Origin: Pseudomonas saponiphila
GTDB lineage: Bacteria; Pseudomonadota; Gammaproteobacteria; Pseudomonadales; Pseudomonadaceae
DNA: 64,000 nt
Assembly: GCF_900105185.1 (NCBI RefSeq)
Contig: NZ_FNTJ01000002.1
Location: forward strand, 930,001 to 994,000
Reading direction: 5' to 3'
The position numbers were made by a program, and so were the translations under genes. The notes under the pieces were generated by a model, which saw only the letters and a program-made list of their open reading frames with translations, did no database searches and had not been told where the DNA came from. Below, piece by piece: positions 32,944 through 42,135 of this stretch; the first letter of the stretch is position 1; every line of letters starts with the position of its first letter.

Positions 32944-34519
32944 CATCGAACAGCTCCTGTTGCGGGGGTTGGTAGTAGTCGGCGCCACGGACGTTCTCGT
33001 GGTCGCCGGGTAAGGTCGTTTCGGCGGCACGCTGGGGCAGCGGCTGTTGATCCAGGCCTTGCTGGAGCAGGTTGCGCACGCTGCGCCCGGTGAAGGCGCG
33101 CAGGTGTACGGCACGTTCGGCAGCGGCTTCCAGGCGTGCATTGCCATAGCGCCGGGCCAGCGAGAGCAGGCCGAGGCAGGCGCGGTAGCCCATCTCCGGG
33201 TGCGGCTTGTGGGTCAGTTGGTGATCGATCAGTTGGCGCGTGTAGGGGCCGATCCGCGCGCCCCAGTCGAGCAGGCGTTGTGGCGTCCATTCGCGATGCG
33301 CCTGGTGCGCCGCGGGCATGTGCTCGCGCTGGGTACTGTAAGCGCCGCGTCGCCCCAGCAGCAGGTGGCTGGCCACCCGCCGGTTGCCATGCAGCACTTC
33401 CAGGGTGTGTGCCGTCAGTCGCACGTCCACGTTCTGCCGGGCCAGGGCGGAGGGCACGCTGTAGAAGCTGCCATTGACCTCGATGTGGTAGTCGATGCTG
33501 ACCTTGCAGCGCTTGAAGGTGGCGACCTCGTAGGGATGCACCGGCAGCGCTCGCAAGGCCGGGCGATCCAGGCGCTCGAACCAGTCGCGCCGGCAGCCAT
33601 CGAGCCGCTTGAACGGGCGCCGATTCAGATCCTCCAGCAGCTCGGCGATGGCCTGGTTAAGCGCATGCAGGCTGAAGAACTGCCGATGGCGCAGCCGCGC
33701 CATGATCCAGCGCTCGACCACCTGCACCGCCACCTCGGCCTTGGCCTTGTCCTGAGGCTTGCGTGGCCGTGCCGGCAGGATCACCGTCTGGTAATGACGC
33801 GCGCACTCCAGCGTGGCCCGGTTCAGGCCCGGCTCGTAGCGATCCGGCTGGGCGACCAGGGCGCGCGGATTGTCCGGCACAACCATTTCCGGCACGCCGC
33901 CAAAGTAGGTCAGAGCCTGGCCCAGCGAGGTCAGCCAGTCCACCTGGGTTTCGCCTGGCGTCGCGCAGGCATAGGTGTAATTCGAGGCGCCCAGGGCGGC
34001 GACGAAGATGTGCGCCCGGCGCACTTCGCCGGTGGCCGGGTCGACCACCGGCAGCGTCGGCCCGGCATAGTCGATGAATAGCTTCTCGCCCGCACGGTGC
34101 AGCTGACGCATCGAACGTTTGAGCGTCTGGGCGTAGCGCCGGTAGTGCTCGACGAACTGGGTGTAGCGGTAGGTCGGCTGGCCCGCATGCGCGGCGAGAT
34201 ATTCCTCCCACAGCAGCTGCAAGGTCACGCCCTTGCGTCGCAACTCGCGGTGGATGCTCAGCACATCGGGCAGCACTCGCTCACCGCGCGGCTTGTTCGT
34301 CGACGTCGGTGCAAACAAGGCGGCCGCCAGCGCGGCCTCGTCCATGGCCACCAGCGCCGGCCAGTCCAGCCCGGCCACCCGCGCCGCCGCGATGTACTTG
34401 CTAACCACGCCCTTGGACAGCTGCAAGGCACGGGCAATCTTCTCGTGGGACAAGCCGGCCTCAAACTTGAGGCGCAGACATTCTTTGATGTTTCGCATGG
34501 CTACTCGCGGCGCCGCCAT
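32834..34519 (-). CDS. istA: IS21 transposase IstA
   Basis: IstA is the DDE transposase of the element. The 561-residue protein starts with a helix-turn-helix region ([30 protein letters not shown]) and then a retroviral-integrase-type core with [13 protein letters not shown] (first Asp near residue 149), [10 protein letters not shown] (second Asp near 226) and a downstream Glu in the [16 protein letters not shown] motif near 272. The C-terminal beta-barrel and tail follow. A strong GGGAGAGGAAG ribosome site precedes ATG 34519. Its 3' end reaches 110 bp into istB. Confidence 0.95.
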   Translation of the reverse strand: MAAPRVAMRNIKECLRLKFEAGLSHEKIARALQLSKGVVSKYIAAARVAGLDWPALVAMDEAALAAALFAPTSTNKPRGERVLPDVLSIHRELRRKGVTLQLLWEEYLAAHAGQPTYRYTQFVEHYRRYAQTLKRSMRQLHRAGEKLFIDYAGPTLPVVDPATGEVRRAHIFVAALGASNYTYACATPGETQVDWLTSLGQALTYFGGVPEMVVPDNPRALVAQPDRYEPGLNRATLECARHYQTVILPARPRKPQDKAKAEVAVQVVERWIMARLRHRQFFSLHALNQAIAELLEDLNRRPFKRLDGCRRDWFERLDRPALRALPVHPYEVATFKRCKVSIDYHIEVNGSFYSVPSALARQNVDVRLTAHTLEVLHGNRRVASHLLLGRRGAYSTQREHMPAAHQAHREWTPQRLLDWGARIGPYTRQLIDHQLTHKPHPEMGYRACLGLLSLARRYGNARLEAAAERAVHLRAFTGRSVRNLLQQGLDQQPLPQRAAETTLPGDHENVRGADYYQPPQQELFDDAATHPESTAPATPGRHGPRPGRAMDAAGQPQPELR

Positions 34520-34744
34520 CTTCCTCTCCCGAAATCGGTCGAGGATGGCGGCGCATCAGGTCATGCGCAACGAAGGGGAAGGCTTTCGCTAAGTCGTGAC
34601 CGGCGATTTCGGTAAGCCGTGACCACCTGTTTCGGAACAGGCGGAAAATCGGTCACGTTGCTACCGAAATGAGCGGTCACGCGTTAGCGAAATGACCGGT
34701 CACGATCAACCGAAACGGCCGGTCACGGTGCTCCGAAATCCGCA

Positions 34745-34750
34745 GGTGAT
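34745..34750. repeat. Target-site duplication, right copy
   Basis: GGTGAT follows the right IS end (CCGAAATCCGCA) and continues into the 5' part of the interrupted gene. Confidence 0.88.
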
Positions 34751-35617
34751 CACTCGCTGACCTTCTTCGCTGGCCATGTAGGCGAGTAGTTGCTGGGCTT
34801 CTTTGGGGTGCTTGCTGGACTTGAGTACTGCGGCGCTGGAGACGGTGATCAGGCCGCCGACGTCGCCGTCGGTGAAGTAGTGCAGTTTGGAGTCCAGCTG
34901 GCCTTTTTCCCGCTGTAGGGCGAACCAGTAATAGTTGTTCACCAGGACCGTGGCGACTTCGCCGTTCTCCACGGCTTTCAGTGCCACCATGTTGTTGCTG
35001 TAGACCTTGCCGAAGGCTCGCAGCCCGGTCAGCCACTCCTCGGCAGCGTCCATGCCATGCAGCTTGATGATGGCGACGGCCTGTTCCTGGAAGGCGCCGC
35101 TGGTCGGTACGAAGCCGACCTTGCCTTGCCATTGCGGTTGGGAGAATTCCAGCACTGATTTGGGCAAGTCTTTCTCGTCGATCAGTTTAGGGTTGAAGGC
35201 CACCACTCTTACCCGTGCCGTGACACCGATCCAGGTGCCGTTGCCGGCCACGTATTCCCTGGGCAGCACGGCCAGGGTTGCGGCGTCGGTCTGGGCCAGC
35301 AGGCCTTGTTCGCCGAGTTTGTTCAGGGGTGGGGACTCTTCGGTATAGATGACGTCGGCTGGAGAGCGCTCGCCTTCCTCGACGACTTGGCTGGCCAGCT
35401 GGTTGCTGCTGCCTTTGCGCACATTGACGTGAATTCCGGTCTTGGCCTCGAAGGCCTTGGCGACGGCGTCGCCGACTTCCTTGTGCTGGCCGTTGTACAG
35501 GGTCAGGGAGATTTTATCGGCTGCCTGGGTAAGTGGAGATGCCAGGGTCAGTCCCAGCAAAGTGATGGTCAAGCCACGCAGAAGGGATGTTGAAAGGAGG
35601 GTGTTTCTGAACATCAT
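34745..35617 (-). pseudogene. Ferric-iron ABC transporter binding protein, 5' part (interrupted by IS21-family element)
   Basis: The first 291 codons encode a signal peptide (cleavage after LTQA, about residue 31) and most of an FbpA-type periplasmic ferric-binding protein. NGQHKEVGDAVAKAFEAKTGI and TEESPPLNKLGEQGLL lie in the N-lobe, and the iron-ligand Tyr pair VNNYYWFAL in the C-lobe. After VIT the frame enters the IS and adds 12 foreign residues before a stop. The last 50 residues of the native protein are lost, so the truncated product, if exported, is probably unstable. Two start ATGs (35617, 35614) are adjacent. Confidence 0.93.
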
Positions 35618-35660
35618 TCGCAGGTTTCCTCACTGTTGTGCCGCAAAAACTTGTAACAAT

Positions 35661-35682
35661 CATAAACGATATTGTTTCTCAT
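35661..35682 (-). promoter_or_regulatory. Possible Fur box upstream of the iron-binding protein gene
   Basis: The A/T-rich stretch GAGAAACAATATCGTTTAT on the minus strand, 44 bp before the start codon, matches about half of the 19-bp Fur consensus. It is the only AT-rich patch there, and Fur control would suit an iron transporter. The match is weak. Confidence 0.3.
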
Positions 35683-35744
35683 GTGCGCTTTGCGGGTTGT
35701 GCTGCAGGTGAGGAGGCGGGGGAAATAGCAGGGGGCAGAAACGC

Positions 35745-35769
35745 AAAAACCCGCTTTCGCGGGTTTTTG
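35745..35769 (-). terminator. Terminator of the first tRNA-Leu unit
   Basis: The stem AAAAACCCGC / GCGGGTTTTT with loop TTTC lies 34 bp beyond the 3' end of the tRNA, in the minus-strand direction. Confidence 0.85.
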
Positions 35770-35803
35770 TGAGACTTGAAAGCGACGCTCTCAAGTTTTG
35801 AAT

Positions 35804-35890
35804 TGGTGCCCAGAAGAAGACTCGAACTTCCACGACCTTGCGGTCACCAGCACCTGAAGCTGGCGTGTCTACCAATTTCACCATCTGGGC
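35804..35890 (-). tRNA. tRNA-Leu (CAG), copy 1
   Basis: The 87-nt minus-strand gene starts GCCCAGATGGTG, pairs with CTTCTGGGC at its 3' end and has an encoded CCA. The anticodon arm CCAGC-TTCAGGT-GCTGG gives anticodon CAG, and the long variable arm (GACCGCAAGGTC) marks class II leucine tRNA. The T arm GTTCGAGTC is normal. Confidence 0.96.
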
Positions 35891-35923
35891 AGTATCGACG
35901 TCGTCGCCGTGTCGATGGAGCGC

Positions 35924-35952
35924 ACTATACGGATCGTGTTTTGATCTGTAAA
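35924..35952 (-). promoter_or_regulatory. Sigma-70 promoter of tRNA-Leu copy 1
   Basis: On the minus strand, TTTACA and TATAGT are separated by 17 bp, about 35 bp before the tRNA 5' end. Confidence 0.75.
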
Positions 35953-35991
35953 CCCCTGTTTTGGATTTATTAAATCAAACACTTAGAATGC

Positions 35992-36015
35992 AAAAACCCG
36001 CTTTCGCGGGTTTTT
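35992..36015 (-). terminator. Terminator of the second tRNA-Leu unit
   Basis: Same AAAAACCCGC / GCGGGTTTTT hairpin as in copy 1, 40 bp beyond the second tRNA. Confidence 0.85.
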
Positions 36016-36055
36016 GTTTGAGCCTTGAAACTGATCTAATCTCAAGCTCTTGAAT

Positions 36056-36142
36056 TGGTGCCCAGAAGAAGACTCGAACTTCCACGGCCTTGCGGCCACC
36101 AGCACCTGAAGCTGGCGTGTCTACCAATTTCACCATCTGGGC
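36056..36142 (-). tRNA. tRNA-Leu (CAG), copy 2
   Basis: The 87-nt gene differs from copy 1 only in the variable arm (GGCCGCAAGGCC instead of GACCGCAAGGTC, a compensatory pair change) and keeps the CAG anticodon and the encoded CCA. Confidence 0.96.
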
Positions 36143-36176
36143 AGTATCGCTGACGTCTCCGTCGTCGATGGCGCGC

Positions 36177-36205
36177 ACTATACGGAGGCTCCTTTGAGCT
36201 GTAAA
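36177..36205 (-). promoter_or_regulatory. Sigma-70 promoter of tRNA-Leu copy 2
   Basis: TTTACA-17 bp-TATAGT on the minus strand, identical in both hexamers to the promoter of copy 1 and at the same distance from the tRNA. Confidence 0.75.
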
Positions 36206-36368
36206 CCCCCGATTTCAAAAAAGTTTGAAAAAAGTCTCCGGTGGCATGCATGAGGATGTTTCTGAAGCGAAGAGGCGGATTTTTCCAGCATTGTCTGAGC
36301 CTGAAATTTCCCGTTTCAATACGCGTATGCCAAACTAACCCGCATATAGACAAGGTGAAATTTATCTA

Positions 36369-38996
36369 ATGGCCGATTGGCAGTCCCTCGATCCCGAGGC
36401 CGCTCGTGAAGCGGAAAAATACGAAAACCCTATTCCTAGCCGCGAACTCATCCTCCAGCACCTTGCTGACCGGGGGTCGCCTGCTAGTCGCGAGCAATTG
36501 GTAGAAGAGTTCGGTCTGACCACAGAGGACCAGCTCGAAGCCCTGCGCCGCCGCCTGCGCGCCATGGAGCGCGACGCTCAACTGATCTATACCCGCCGCG
36601 GCACTTATGCGCCGGTAGACAAGCTTGACCTGATCCTGGGTCGTATCAGCGGCCACCGCGACGGCTTCGGCTTCCTGGTGCCGGATGACGGCAGTGATGA
36701 CCTGTTCATGAGTCCGGCGCAAATGCGTCTGGTGTTCGACGGCGACCGCGCCCTGGCCCGGGTTTCCGGCCTGGATCGTCGTGGTCGTCGCGAAGGTGTT
36801 ATCGTCGAAGTGGTGTCCCGTGCCCATGAAAGCATCGTGGGTCGTTACTTCGAAGAGGGTGGCATCGGCTTCGTGGTGGCGGATAACCCGAAGATCCAGC
36901 AGGAAGTGCTGGTCACTCCCGGCCGCAATGCCAATGCCAAGATCGGTCAGTTCGTTGAGGTGAAAATCACGCACTGGCCAACGCCGCGCTTTCAGCCGCA
37001 AGGCGACGTGATTGAAGTAGTGGGCAACTACATGGCTCCAGGCATGGAGATCGATGTTGCCCTGCGGACCTACGATATCCCCCATGTCTGGCCCGAAGCC
37101 GTGCTCAAGGAAGCCGCAAAGCTCAAGCCGGAAGTGGAAGAGAAGGACAAAGAGAAGCGCATCGACCTGCGTGACCTGCCTTTCGTCACCATCGACGGCG
37201 AAGACGCCCGCGACTTCGACGACGCGGTGTTCTGCGAAGCCAAGCCCGGCAAGCTGCGTCTGTTTGGTGGTGGCTGGAAACTGTACGTGGCGATTGCCGA
37301 CGTCTCCAGCTACGTGAAGATTGGTTCGGCCCTGGACGCCGAAGCCCAGGTGCGTGGCAACTCGGTGTATTTCCCCGAGCGGGTGATCCCGATGTTGCCG
37401 GAGCAGTTGTCCAATGGCCTGTGCTCGCTGAACCCGAAAGTCGATCGCCTGGCGATGGTCTGCGAGATGACTATCTCCAAGTCCGGCGAGATGACCGACT
37501 ACCAGTTCTATGAAGCGGTGATCCACTCCAAGGCGCGTCTGACCTACAACAAGGTCAGCACCATGCTCGAGCAGCCGAAAACCAGCGAAGCCAAGCAGCT
37601 GCGCGGCGAATATGGCGATGTACTGCCACACCTCAAGCAGCTGTATGCGCTGTACAAGGTGCTGCTCGGTGCCCGCCATACTCGTGGCGCCATCGACTTC
37701 GAAACCCAGGAAACCCGGATCATCTTCGGCTCCGAGCGCAAGATCGCCGAAATTCGGCCGACTACCCGCAACGATGCCCACAAGCTGATCGAGGAGTGCA
37801 TGCTGGCGGCCAACGTGGCCACTGCCGAGTTCCTCAAGAAGCATGAGATCCCGGCGTTGTACCGGGTGCACGACGGTCCTCCGCCAGAGCGTCTGGAAAA
37901 GCTCCGCGCCTTCCTGGGCGAACTGGGCCTGTCCCTGCATAAAGGCAAGGACGGTCCGACGCCCAAGGACTACCAGGCACTGCTGGAAACCATCAAGGAT
38001 CGTCCGGATTACCACCTGATCCAGACCGTGATGCTGCGCTCCCTGAGCCAGGCGGTGTACAGCGCCGATAACCAGGGTCACTTCGGGCTGAATTATGAAG
38101 CCTATACCCACTTCACTTCGCCGATCCGTCGCTACCCTGACCTGCTGACCCATAGGGCCATCCGCAGTGTGATTCACTCCAAGCAAGACACGCCGCACGT
38201 GCGTCGAGCTGGAGCGATGACCATTCCCAAGGCGCGTATCTATCCGTACGACGAAGCCACCCTGGAGCAGCTCGGCGAACAGTGCTCGATGAGCGAGCGC
38301 CGTGCCGACGAAGCCACTCGCGACGTAGTGAACTGGCTCAAATGCGAGTTCATGAAGGATCGCGTCGGCGAATCCTTCCCGGGTGTGATCACTGCGGTGA
38401 CTGGTTTCGGACTGTTCGTCGAACTAACCGATATCTACGTCGAAGGCCTGGTGCATGTCACCGCCTTGCCGGGCGACTACTACCATTTCGATCCTGTGCA
38501 TCACCGCCTGGCAGGCGAGCGCACCGGGCGCAGTTTCCGCCTGGGCGACACCGTGGAAGTGCGGGTCATGCGCGTCGATCTGGACGAGCGCAAGATCGAC
38601 TTCGAGATGGCCGAAAAAACCATCAATGCGCCGATCGGTCGCAAGAAGCGTGGTGCCGCGGACGTGCCTGCAAGCAAGGCGGTGGAAGAGCCAGAGCCAG
38701 CCAAGGCCGGGCGTCGCAGCTCCACCAAGGAGAAGGCGGTCGAGGCTTATCGCCCGAGCGACGCGGCGGCGAAAAACGCCGAAGTACGCAAAAGCCGCGA
38801 AATGAAGCGCGCGCTACTGGCTGAAGCCAAAAGCGGTGGTAAAGCGGCGTCTGGGGGAAAGTCCGGTAAATCGGCTCCGGCCAGAGACAGCGACCGTCCA
38901 GCCAAGCCGAGCAAACATCGTAAGGGGCCGCCCAAGGCGGGCTCTGCTTCCGGCGCGAAAAGCGGCGGAGCGCGCAAACCTAAGGCCAAGTCATGA
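36369..38996 (+). CDS. rnr: Ribonuclease R
   Basis: RNase R is a processive 3'-5' exoribonuclease that degrades structured RNA. The 875-residue protein has an N-terminal helical region, two cold-shock domains (about 70-230), the RNB catalytic domain with the acidic cluster DGEDARDFDDAVF near residue 277, and an S1 domain near 640-730 (GESFPGVITAVTGFGLFVEL). A Lys/Ala/Ser-rich low-complexity tail of about 120 residues follows. rlmB overlaps its end by the ATGA type, the common arrangement. Confidence 0.96.
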   Translation: MADWQSLDPEAAREAEKYENPIPSRELILQHLADRGSPASREQLVEEFGLTTEDQLEALRRRLRAMERDAQLIYTRRGTYAPVDKLDLILGRISGHRDGFGFLVPDDGSDDLFMSPAQMRLVFDGDRALARVSGLDRRGRREGVIVEVVSRAHESIVGRYFEEGGIGFVVADNPKIQQEVLVTPGRNANAKIGQFVEVKITHWPTPRFQPQGDVIEVVGNYMAPGMEIDVALRTYDIPHVWPEAVLKEAAKLKPEVEEKDKEKRIDLRDLPFVTIDGEDARDFDDAVFCEAKPGKLRLFGGGWKLYVAIADVSSYVKIGSALDAEAQVRGNSVYFPERVIPMLPEQLSNGLCSLNPKVDRLAMVCEMTISKSGEMTDYQFYEAVIHSKARLTYNKVSTMLEQPKTSEAKQLRGEYGDVLPHLKQLYALYKVLLGARHTRGAIDFETQETRIIFGSERKIAEIRPTTRNDAHKLIEECMLAANVATAEFLKKHEIPALYRVHDGPPPERLEKLRAFLGELGLSLHKGKDGPTPKDYQALLETIKDRPDYHLIQTVMLRSLSQAVYSADNQGHFGLNYEAYTHFTSPIRRYPDLLTHRAIRSVIHSKQDTPHVRRAGAMTIPKARIYPYDEATLEQLGEQCSMSERRADEATRDVVNWLKCEFMKDRVGESFPGVITAVTGFGLFVELTDIYVEGLVHVTALPGDYYHFDPVHHRLAGERTGRSFRLGDTVEVRVMRVDLDERKIDFEMAEKTINAPIGRKKRGAADVPASKAVEEPEPAKAGRRSSTKEKAVEAYRPSDAAAKNAEVRKSREMKRALLAEAKSGGKAASGGKSGKSAPARDSDRPAKPSKHRKGPPKAGSASGAKSGGARKPKAKS

Positions 38997-39754
38997 GTCA
39001 GTTGGAAAAGATCTACGGCGTGCATGCTGTAGAAGCGTTGCTGCGCCACCATCCCAAGCGGGTCAAGCAGATTTGGCTGGCGGAAGGGCGCAGTGATCCA
39101 CGGGTTCAAGTGTTGGTGGATCTGGCGGCGCAGAACCGCGTCTCGGTCGGCCAGGCCGAGCGTCGTGAAATGGATGCCTGGGTTGAAGGCGTGCACCAGG
39201 GCGTGGTGGCTGAAGTCAGCCCGAGCCAGGTGTGGGGCGAGGCGATGCTCGATGAGCTGCTGGACCGTACCGAAGGCGCGCCGCTGTTGCTGGTGCTGGA
39301 CGGTGTGACCGACCCGCATAACCTTGGCGCCTGCCTGCGCACCGCCGACGCGGCCGGTGCCCTGGCGGTGCTGGTGCCCAAGGACAAGTCGGCAACCCTG
39401 ACTCCAACCGTGCGCAAAGTGGCTTGCGGCGCTGCGGAAGTGATTCCGCTGGTGGCGGTGACCAATCTGGCCCGCACTCTGGAGAAGCTCCAGCAGCGCG
39501 GCCTGTGGATCGTCGGCACTGCCGGCGAGGCCGAACAGGAGCTGTATGACCAGGACCTGACCGGCCCGACCATCATCATCATGGGCGCCGAGGGCAAAGG
39601 CATGCGGCGCCTGACCCGCGAGCACTGCGACTACCTGGTGCGCCTGCCGATGGCCGGCAGCGTCAGCAGCCTCAACGTCTCGGTGGCCACCGGCGTCTGC
39701 CTGTTCGAAGCCATGCGCCAACGTAGCGTCAAGGCTTCGGCTGCGCGCAAGTAA
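38993..39754 (+). CDS. rlmB: 23S rRNA (guanosine-2'-O-)-methyltransferase RlmB
   Basis: RlmB methylates the 2'-O of G2251 of 23S rRNA. The 253-residue SpoU-family protein has an N-terminal substrate-binding domain and a knotted methyltransferase domain with motif 1 DGVTDPHNLGACLRTADAAG, motif 2 IIIMGAEGKGMRRLTREHCD and motif 3 RLPMAGSVSSLNVSVATGV. Confidence 0.96.
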   Translation: MSQLEKIYGVHAVEALLRHHPKRVKQIWLAEGRSDPRVQVLVDLAAQNRVSVGQAERREMDAWVEGVHQGVVAEVSPSQVWGEAMLDELLDRTEGAPLLLVLDGVTDPHNLGACLRTADAAGALAVLVPKDKSATLTPTVRKVACGAAEVIPLVAVTNLARTLEKLQQRGLWIVGTAGEAEQELYDQDLTGPTIIIMGAEGKGMRRLTREHCDYLVRLPMAGSVSSLNVSVATGVCLFEAMRQRSVKASAARK

Positions 39755-39760
39755 CAAATA

Positions 39761-39829
39761 AGCTGCAAGCGGCAAGTTACGAGCGGCAAGCGCTTTTGAC
39801 TTGTCGCTTGAAGCTCGTGGCTTGCAGCT
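39761..39829. repeat. Long imperfect inverted repeat (AGCTGCAAGC family)
   Basis: AGCTGCAAGCGGCAAG at the left pairs imperfectly with CTTGTCGCTTG...GCTTGCAGCT at the right; the outer 10 bp are perfect. It could fold into a long hairpin in RNA. Elements of this kind recur between genes in Pseudomonas; here it separates rlmB from the ribosomal protein operon. Confidence 0.7.
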
Positions 39830-39854
39830 GTTGTTCAAATAATCACCAATTGCC

Positions 39855-39883
39855 TTGCGCCGCTGTTCCCCCTTCTCTACAAT
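39855..39883 (+). promoter_or_regulatory. Sigma-70 promoter of the rpsF operon
   Basis: TTGCGC and TACAAT are separated by 17 bp. Transcription would start near 39890, leaving a leader of about 114 nt before rpsF. Confidence 0.65.
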
Positions 39884-39889
39884 TGCGCC

Positions 39890-40003
39890 CCTTGCCGTGA
39901 CGGCAGGCGCATATGTGCCTACTAACAGGCAAGACACACCAGTGTCATTCACTCCTTGTCTGACCGCTTATAGGCGGCAGGCTACAACCCGTAAGGAGCA
40001 TTC
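39890..40003 (+). promoter_or_regulatory. Leader of the rpsF operon; possible S6:S18 autoregulatory site
   Basis: The leader contains short self-complementary stretches (TGCCTACTAACAGGCA and CCGCTTATAGGCGG). Many bacteria regulate this operon by binding of the S6:S18 complex to a leader hairpin with an exposed CCG. I can see candidate hairpins but cannot confirm the motif by eye. Confidence 0.3.
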
Positions 40004-40429
40004 ATGCGTCATTACGAAATCATCTTTTTGGTCCACCCGGATCAAAGCGAGCAAGTCGGCGGCATGGTTGAGCGTTACACCAAGCTGATCGAAGAAGACG
40101 GCGGCAAAATCCACCGTCTGGAAGACTGGGGCCGTCGTCAACTGGCCTACGCAATCAACAATGTTCACAAGGCTCACTACGTGATGCTGAACGTTGAGTG
40201 CACCGGTAAAGCCCTGGCTGAACTGGAAGACAACTTCCGTTACAACGATGCTGTGATCCGTAACCTGGTCATCCGTCGCGAAGAAGCCATCACTGGCCAA
40301 TCCGAGATGCTCAAGGCTGAAGAAAACCGCAGTGAGCGCCGTGAGCGTCGTGACCGTCCTGAGCATGCTGACAGCGCCGATGGCGATGACAGCGACAACA
40401 GCGACGCCAGCGATAACGCTGACGAGTAA
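40004..40429 (+). CDS. rpsF: 30S ribosomal protein S6
   Basis: The 141-residue protein begins [25 protein letters not shown], the standard S6 start. Residues beyond about 100 are a charged tail ending in an Asp/Ser/Asn-rich acidic stretch ([19 protein letters not shown]), of the kind that carries glutamate additions by RimK in other bacteria; here the terminal residue is Glu. rpsR follows after 28 bp. Confidence 0.97.
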   Translation: MRHYEIIFLVHPDQSEQVGGMVERYTKLIEEDGGKIHRLEDWGRRQLAYAINNVHKAHYVMLNVECTGKALAELEDNFRYNDAVIRNLVIRREEAITGQSEMLKAEENRSERRERRDRPEHADSADGDDSDNSDASDNADE

Positions 40430-40457
40430 TCCACGGACCTTTTGAGGAGCCAATTAC

Positions 40458-40688
40458 ATGGCACGTTTCTTCCGTCGTCGTAAATTCTGCCGCTTCACCG
40501 CTGAAGACGTGAAAGAGATCGATTACAAAGATCTCAACACCCTGAAAGCCTACGTATCCGAGACCGGCAAAATCGTTCCAAGCCGCATCACCGGTACCAA
40601 AGCTCGTTATCAGCGTCAGCTGGCCACCGCTATCAAGCGCGCCCGCTTCCTGGCCCTGCTGGCCTACACCGACAGCCACGGCCGCTGA
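40458..40688 (+). CDS. rpsR: 30S ribosomal protein S18
   Basis: The 76-residue basic protein matches S18 throughout: [24 protein letters not shown] and [32 protein letters not shown]. It binds S6 on the ribosome platform. Confidence 0.98.
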
Positions 40689-40724
40689 GATCGGGCAGTC
40701 GACAAGTAGTAAGGGATTGAATGC

Positions 40725-41621
40725 ATGCGCGCCTTAGCTGAGTTCATCATGCGCGGTCGTGTGCAGGCCACGTTAGTCGTGGCCGGATCTGCGGCATTGC
40801 CGCTGTTGTTCTGGTTAAGTGCCGCTGCGGGTTGCCTTGTGCTCCTTCGGCGCGGTTCGGACGCCCTTGGCGTCCTTGGAGTCGGGGTGCTTTCAGCATT
40901 GATTTGCTGGCACTTCCAGAAAGACCCCAGCGTACTGCTGGTGCTGCTTGGGTCTTGCGGTCTGGCGCTGGTGTTGCGCGTCGGCCACTCCTGGAACCGT
41001 GTGCTGTTGGCGAGCGTGGCGATTGCGCTGTTGTGTGTAGCGATATTGGGGGCGTTTTTCAGTCCCTTTATCGACGCGGTGACGCAGGAACTTGTAAAGG
41101 TCCTGCCACTGATGTTGGGTGAGGCCTACCAGCAGCTTTCGGTAGACCAGCGAGCCAACCTCGCTTCACTCATTGCACCTTTGGTGATCGGTTCGATTGC
41201 GATGATGTTTCAGGTCTTCAGCGTGCTGTGCCTGATTCTTGGGCGCTACTGGCAAGCGTCGTTGTACAACCCCGGTGGTTTTGGTCGCGAATTTCGCCAG
41301 ATCAGAATCCCCAAGGGACCCTTGATGTTGCTGTGGGCACTGATGTTTGTGGGGCCGGTTCTGAGCCCGCAAATGTGGATTATGGTGCCGTTTTGCAGCG
41401 TAGTTCTGGTCCTTGCCGGGCTAGCCCTGATGCACGGGCTGGTGGCACAGAAAAGACTGGCCAATTTCTGGCTGGTCGGGGTTTACGTCACGCTGTTGCC
41501 TTTGATGCACCTGCTCGTCCCGTTGCTCGTGGTCATGGCCACTGTCGACAGTCTGGTTGATTTTCGCGGTCGTTTGGCGCCGAAAGACGCTGATAACGGC
41601 CCTGCGAACGGTGAAGGTTAA
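40725..41621 (+). CDS. Polytopic membrane protein, DUF2232/YybS-like
   Basis: The 298-residue protein has about eight hydrophobic segments spread over its length and no soluble domain of note. It lies between rpsR and rplI with an AAGGGA ribosome site, as in other pseudomonads. The position next to rplI and dnaB and the helix pattern resemble the YybS/DUF2232 family, but I cannot confirm that by motif. Function is unknown. Confidence 0.6.
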   Translation: MRALAEFIMRGRVQATLVVAGSAALPLLFWLSAAAGCLVLLRRGSDALGVLGVGVLSALICWHFQKDPSVLLVLLGSCGLALVLRVGHSWNRVLLASVAIALLCVAILGAFFSPFIDAVTQELVKVLPLMLGEAYQQLSVDQRANLASLIAPLVIGSIAMMFQVFSVLCLILGRYWQASLYNPGGFGREFRQIRIPKGPLMLLWALMFVGPVLSPQMWIMVPFCSVVLVLAGLALMHGLVAQKRLANFWLVGVYVTLLPLMHLLVPLLVVMATVDSLVDFRGRLAPKDADNGPANGEG

Positions 41622-41642
41622 AAGTTAAGAGGTTATTACCAA

Positions 41643-42089
41643 ATGGAACTGATCCTGCTGGAAAAAATCGCCAACCTGGGCAACCTGGGCGATAAGGTAA
41701 ACGTTAAGGCTGGTTACGGCCGTAACTACCTGCTGCCTTTCGGCAAAGCCACCGCTGCTACCGCTGCCAACCTGGCTGCGTTCGAAGCGCGTCGTGCCGA
41801 GCTGGAAAAACTGGCTGCAGAGAAGAAGGCTTCTGCCGAAACTCGCGCTGCGCAACTGGCTGAGCTGGAAGTGACCATCACTGCCACCGCCGGTGACGAA
41901 GGCAAGCTGTTCGGTTCGATCGGCACCCACGACATCGCTGATGCACTGACCGCCTCGGGCGTTGAAGTGGCAAAAAGCGAAGTTCGTCTGCCGAACGGCA
42001 CCATCCGCAACGTAGGTGAATTCGACGTAGCCGTGCACCTGCACGCTGAAGTTGAAGCAACCGTACGCGTTGTCGTGGTGGCTGCTTAA
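41643..42089 (+). CDS. rplI: 50S ribosomal protein L9
   Basis: The 148-residue protein has the L9 N-terminal domain ([36 protein letters not shown]), the long connecting helix, and the C-terminal domain with [23 protein letters not shown]. Confidence 0.98.
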   Translation: MELILLEKIANLGNLGDKVNVKAGYGRNYLLPFGKATAATAANLAAFEARRAELEKLAAEKKASAETRAAQLAELEVTITATAGDEGKLFGSIGTHDIADALTASGVEVAKSEVRLPNGTIRNVGEFDVAVHLHAEVEATVRVVVVAA

Positions 42090-42135
42090 GCAGTACCAAA
42101 TCGTCTGGCACCTTGTGTGGCTGACGGTTAACATC

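Larger units (their letters stand above)
32104..34744 (-). mobile_element. Complete IS21-family insertion sequence, 2,641 bp
   Basis: The element begins TGCGGATTTCGG and ends with CCGAAATCCGCA, so its ends are 12-bp perfect inverted repeats of the TG...CA type, flanked by a 6-bp duplication GGTGAT. Inside are istA and istB in overlapping order, the mark of the IS21 family. Subterminal copies of a roughly 22-bp unit (TTTCGG...CGTGACCG) occur two times at the left and at least four times at the right, typical of transposase-binding repeats in this family. All parts look intact, which suggests a fairly recent insertion. Confidence 0.93.

Noticed and set aside
36369..38996. Repetitive Lys/Ala tail of RNase R as a frameshift artefact
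   Set aside because: Such basic low-complexity tails are normal for RNase R, and the frame runs cleanly into the rlmB overlap.
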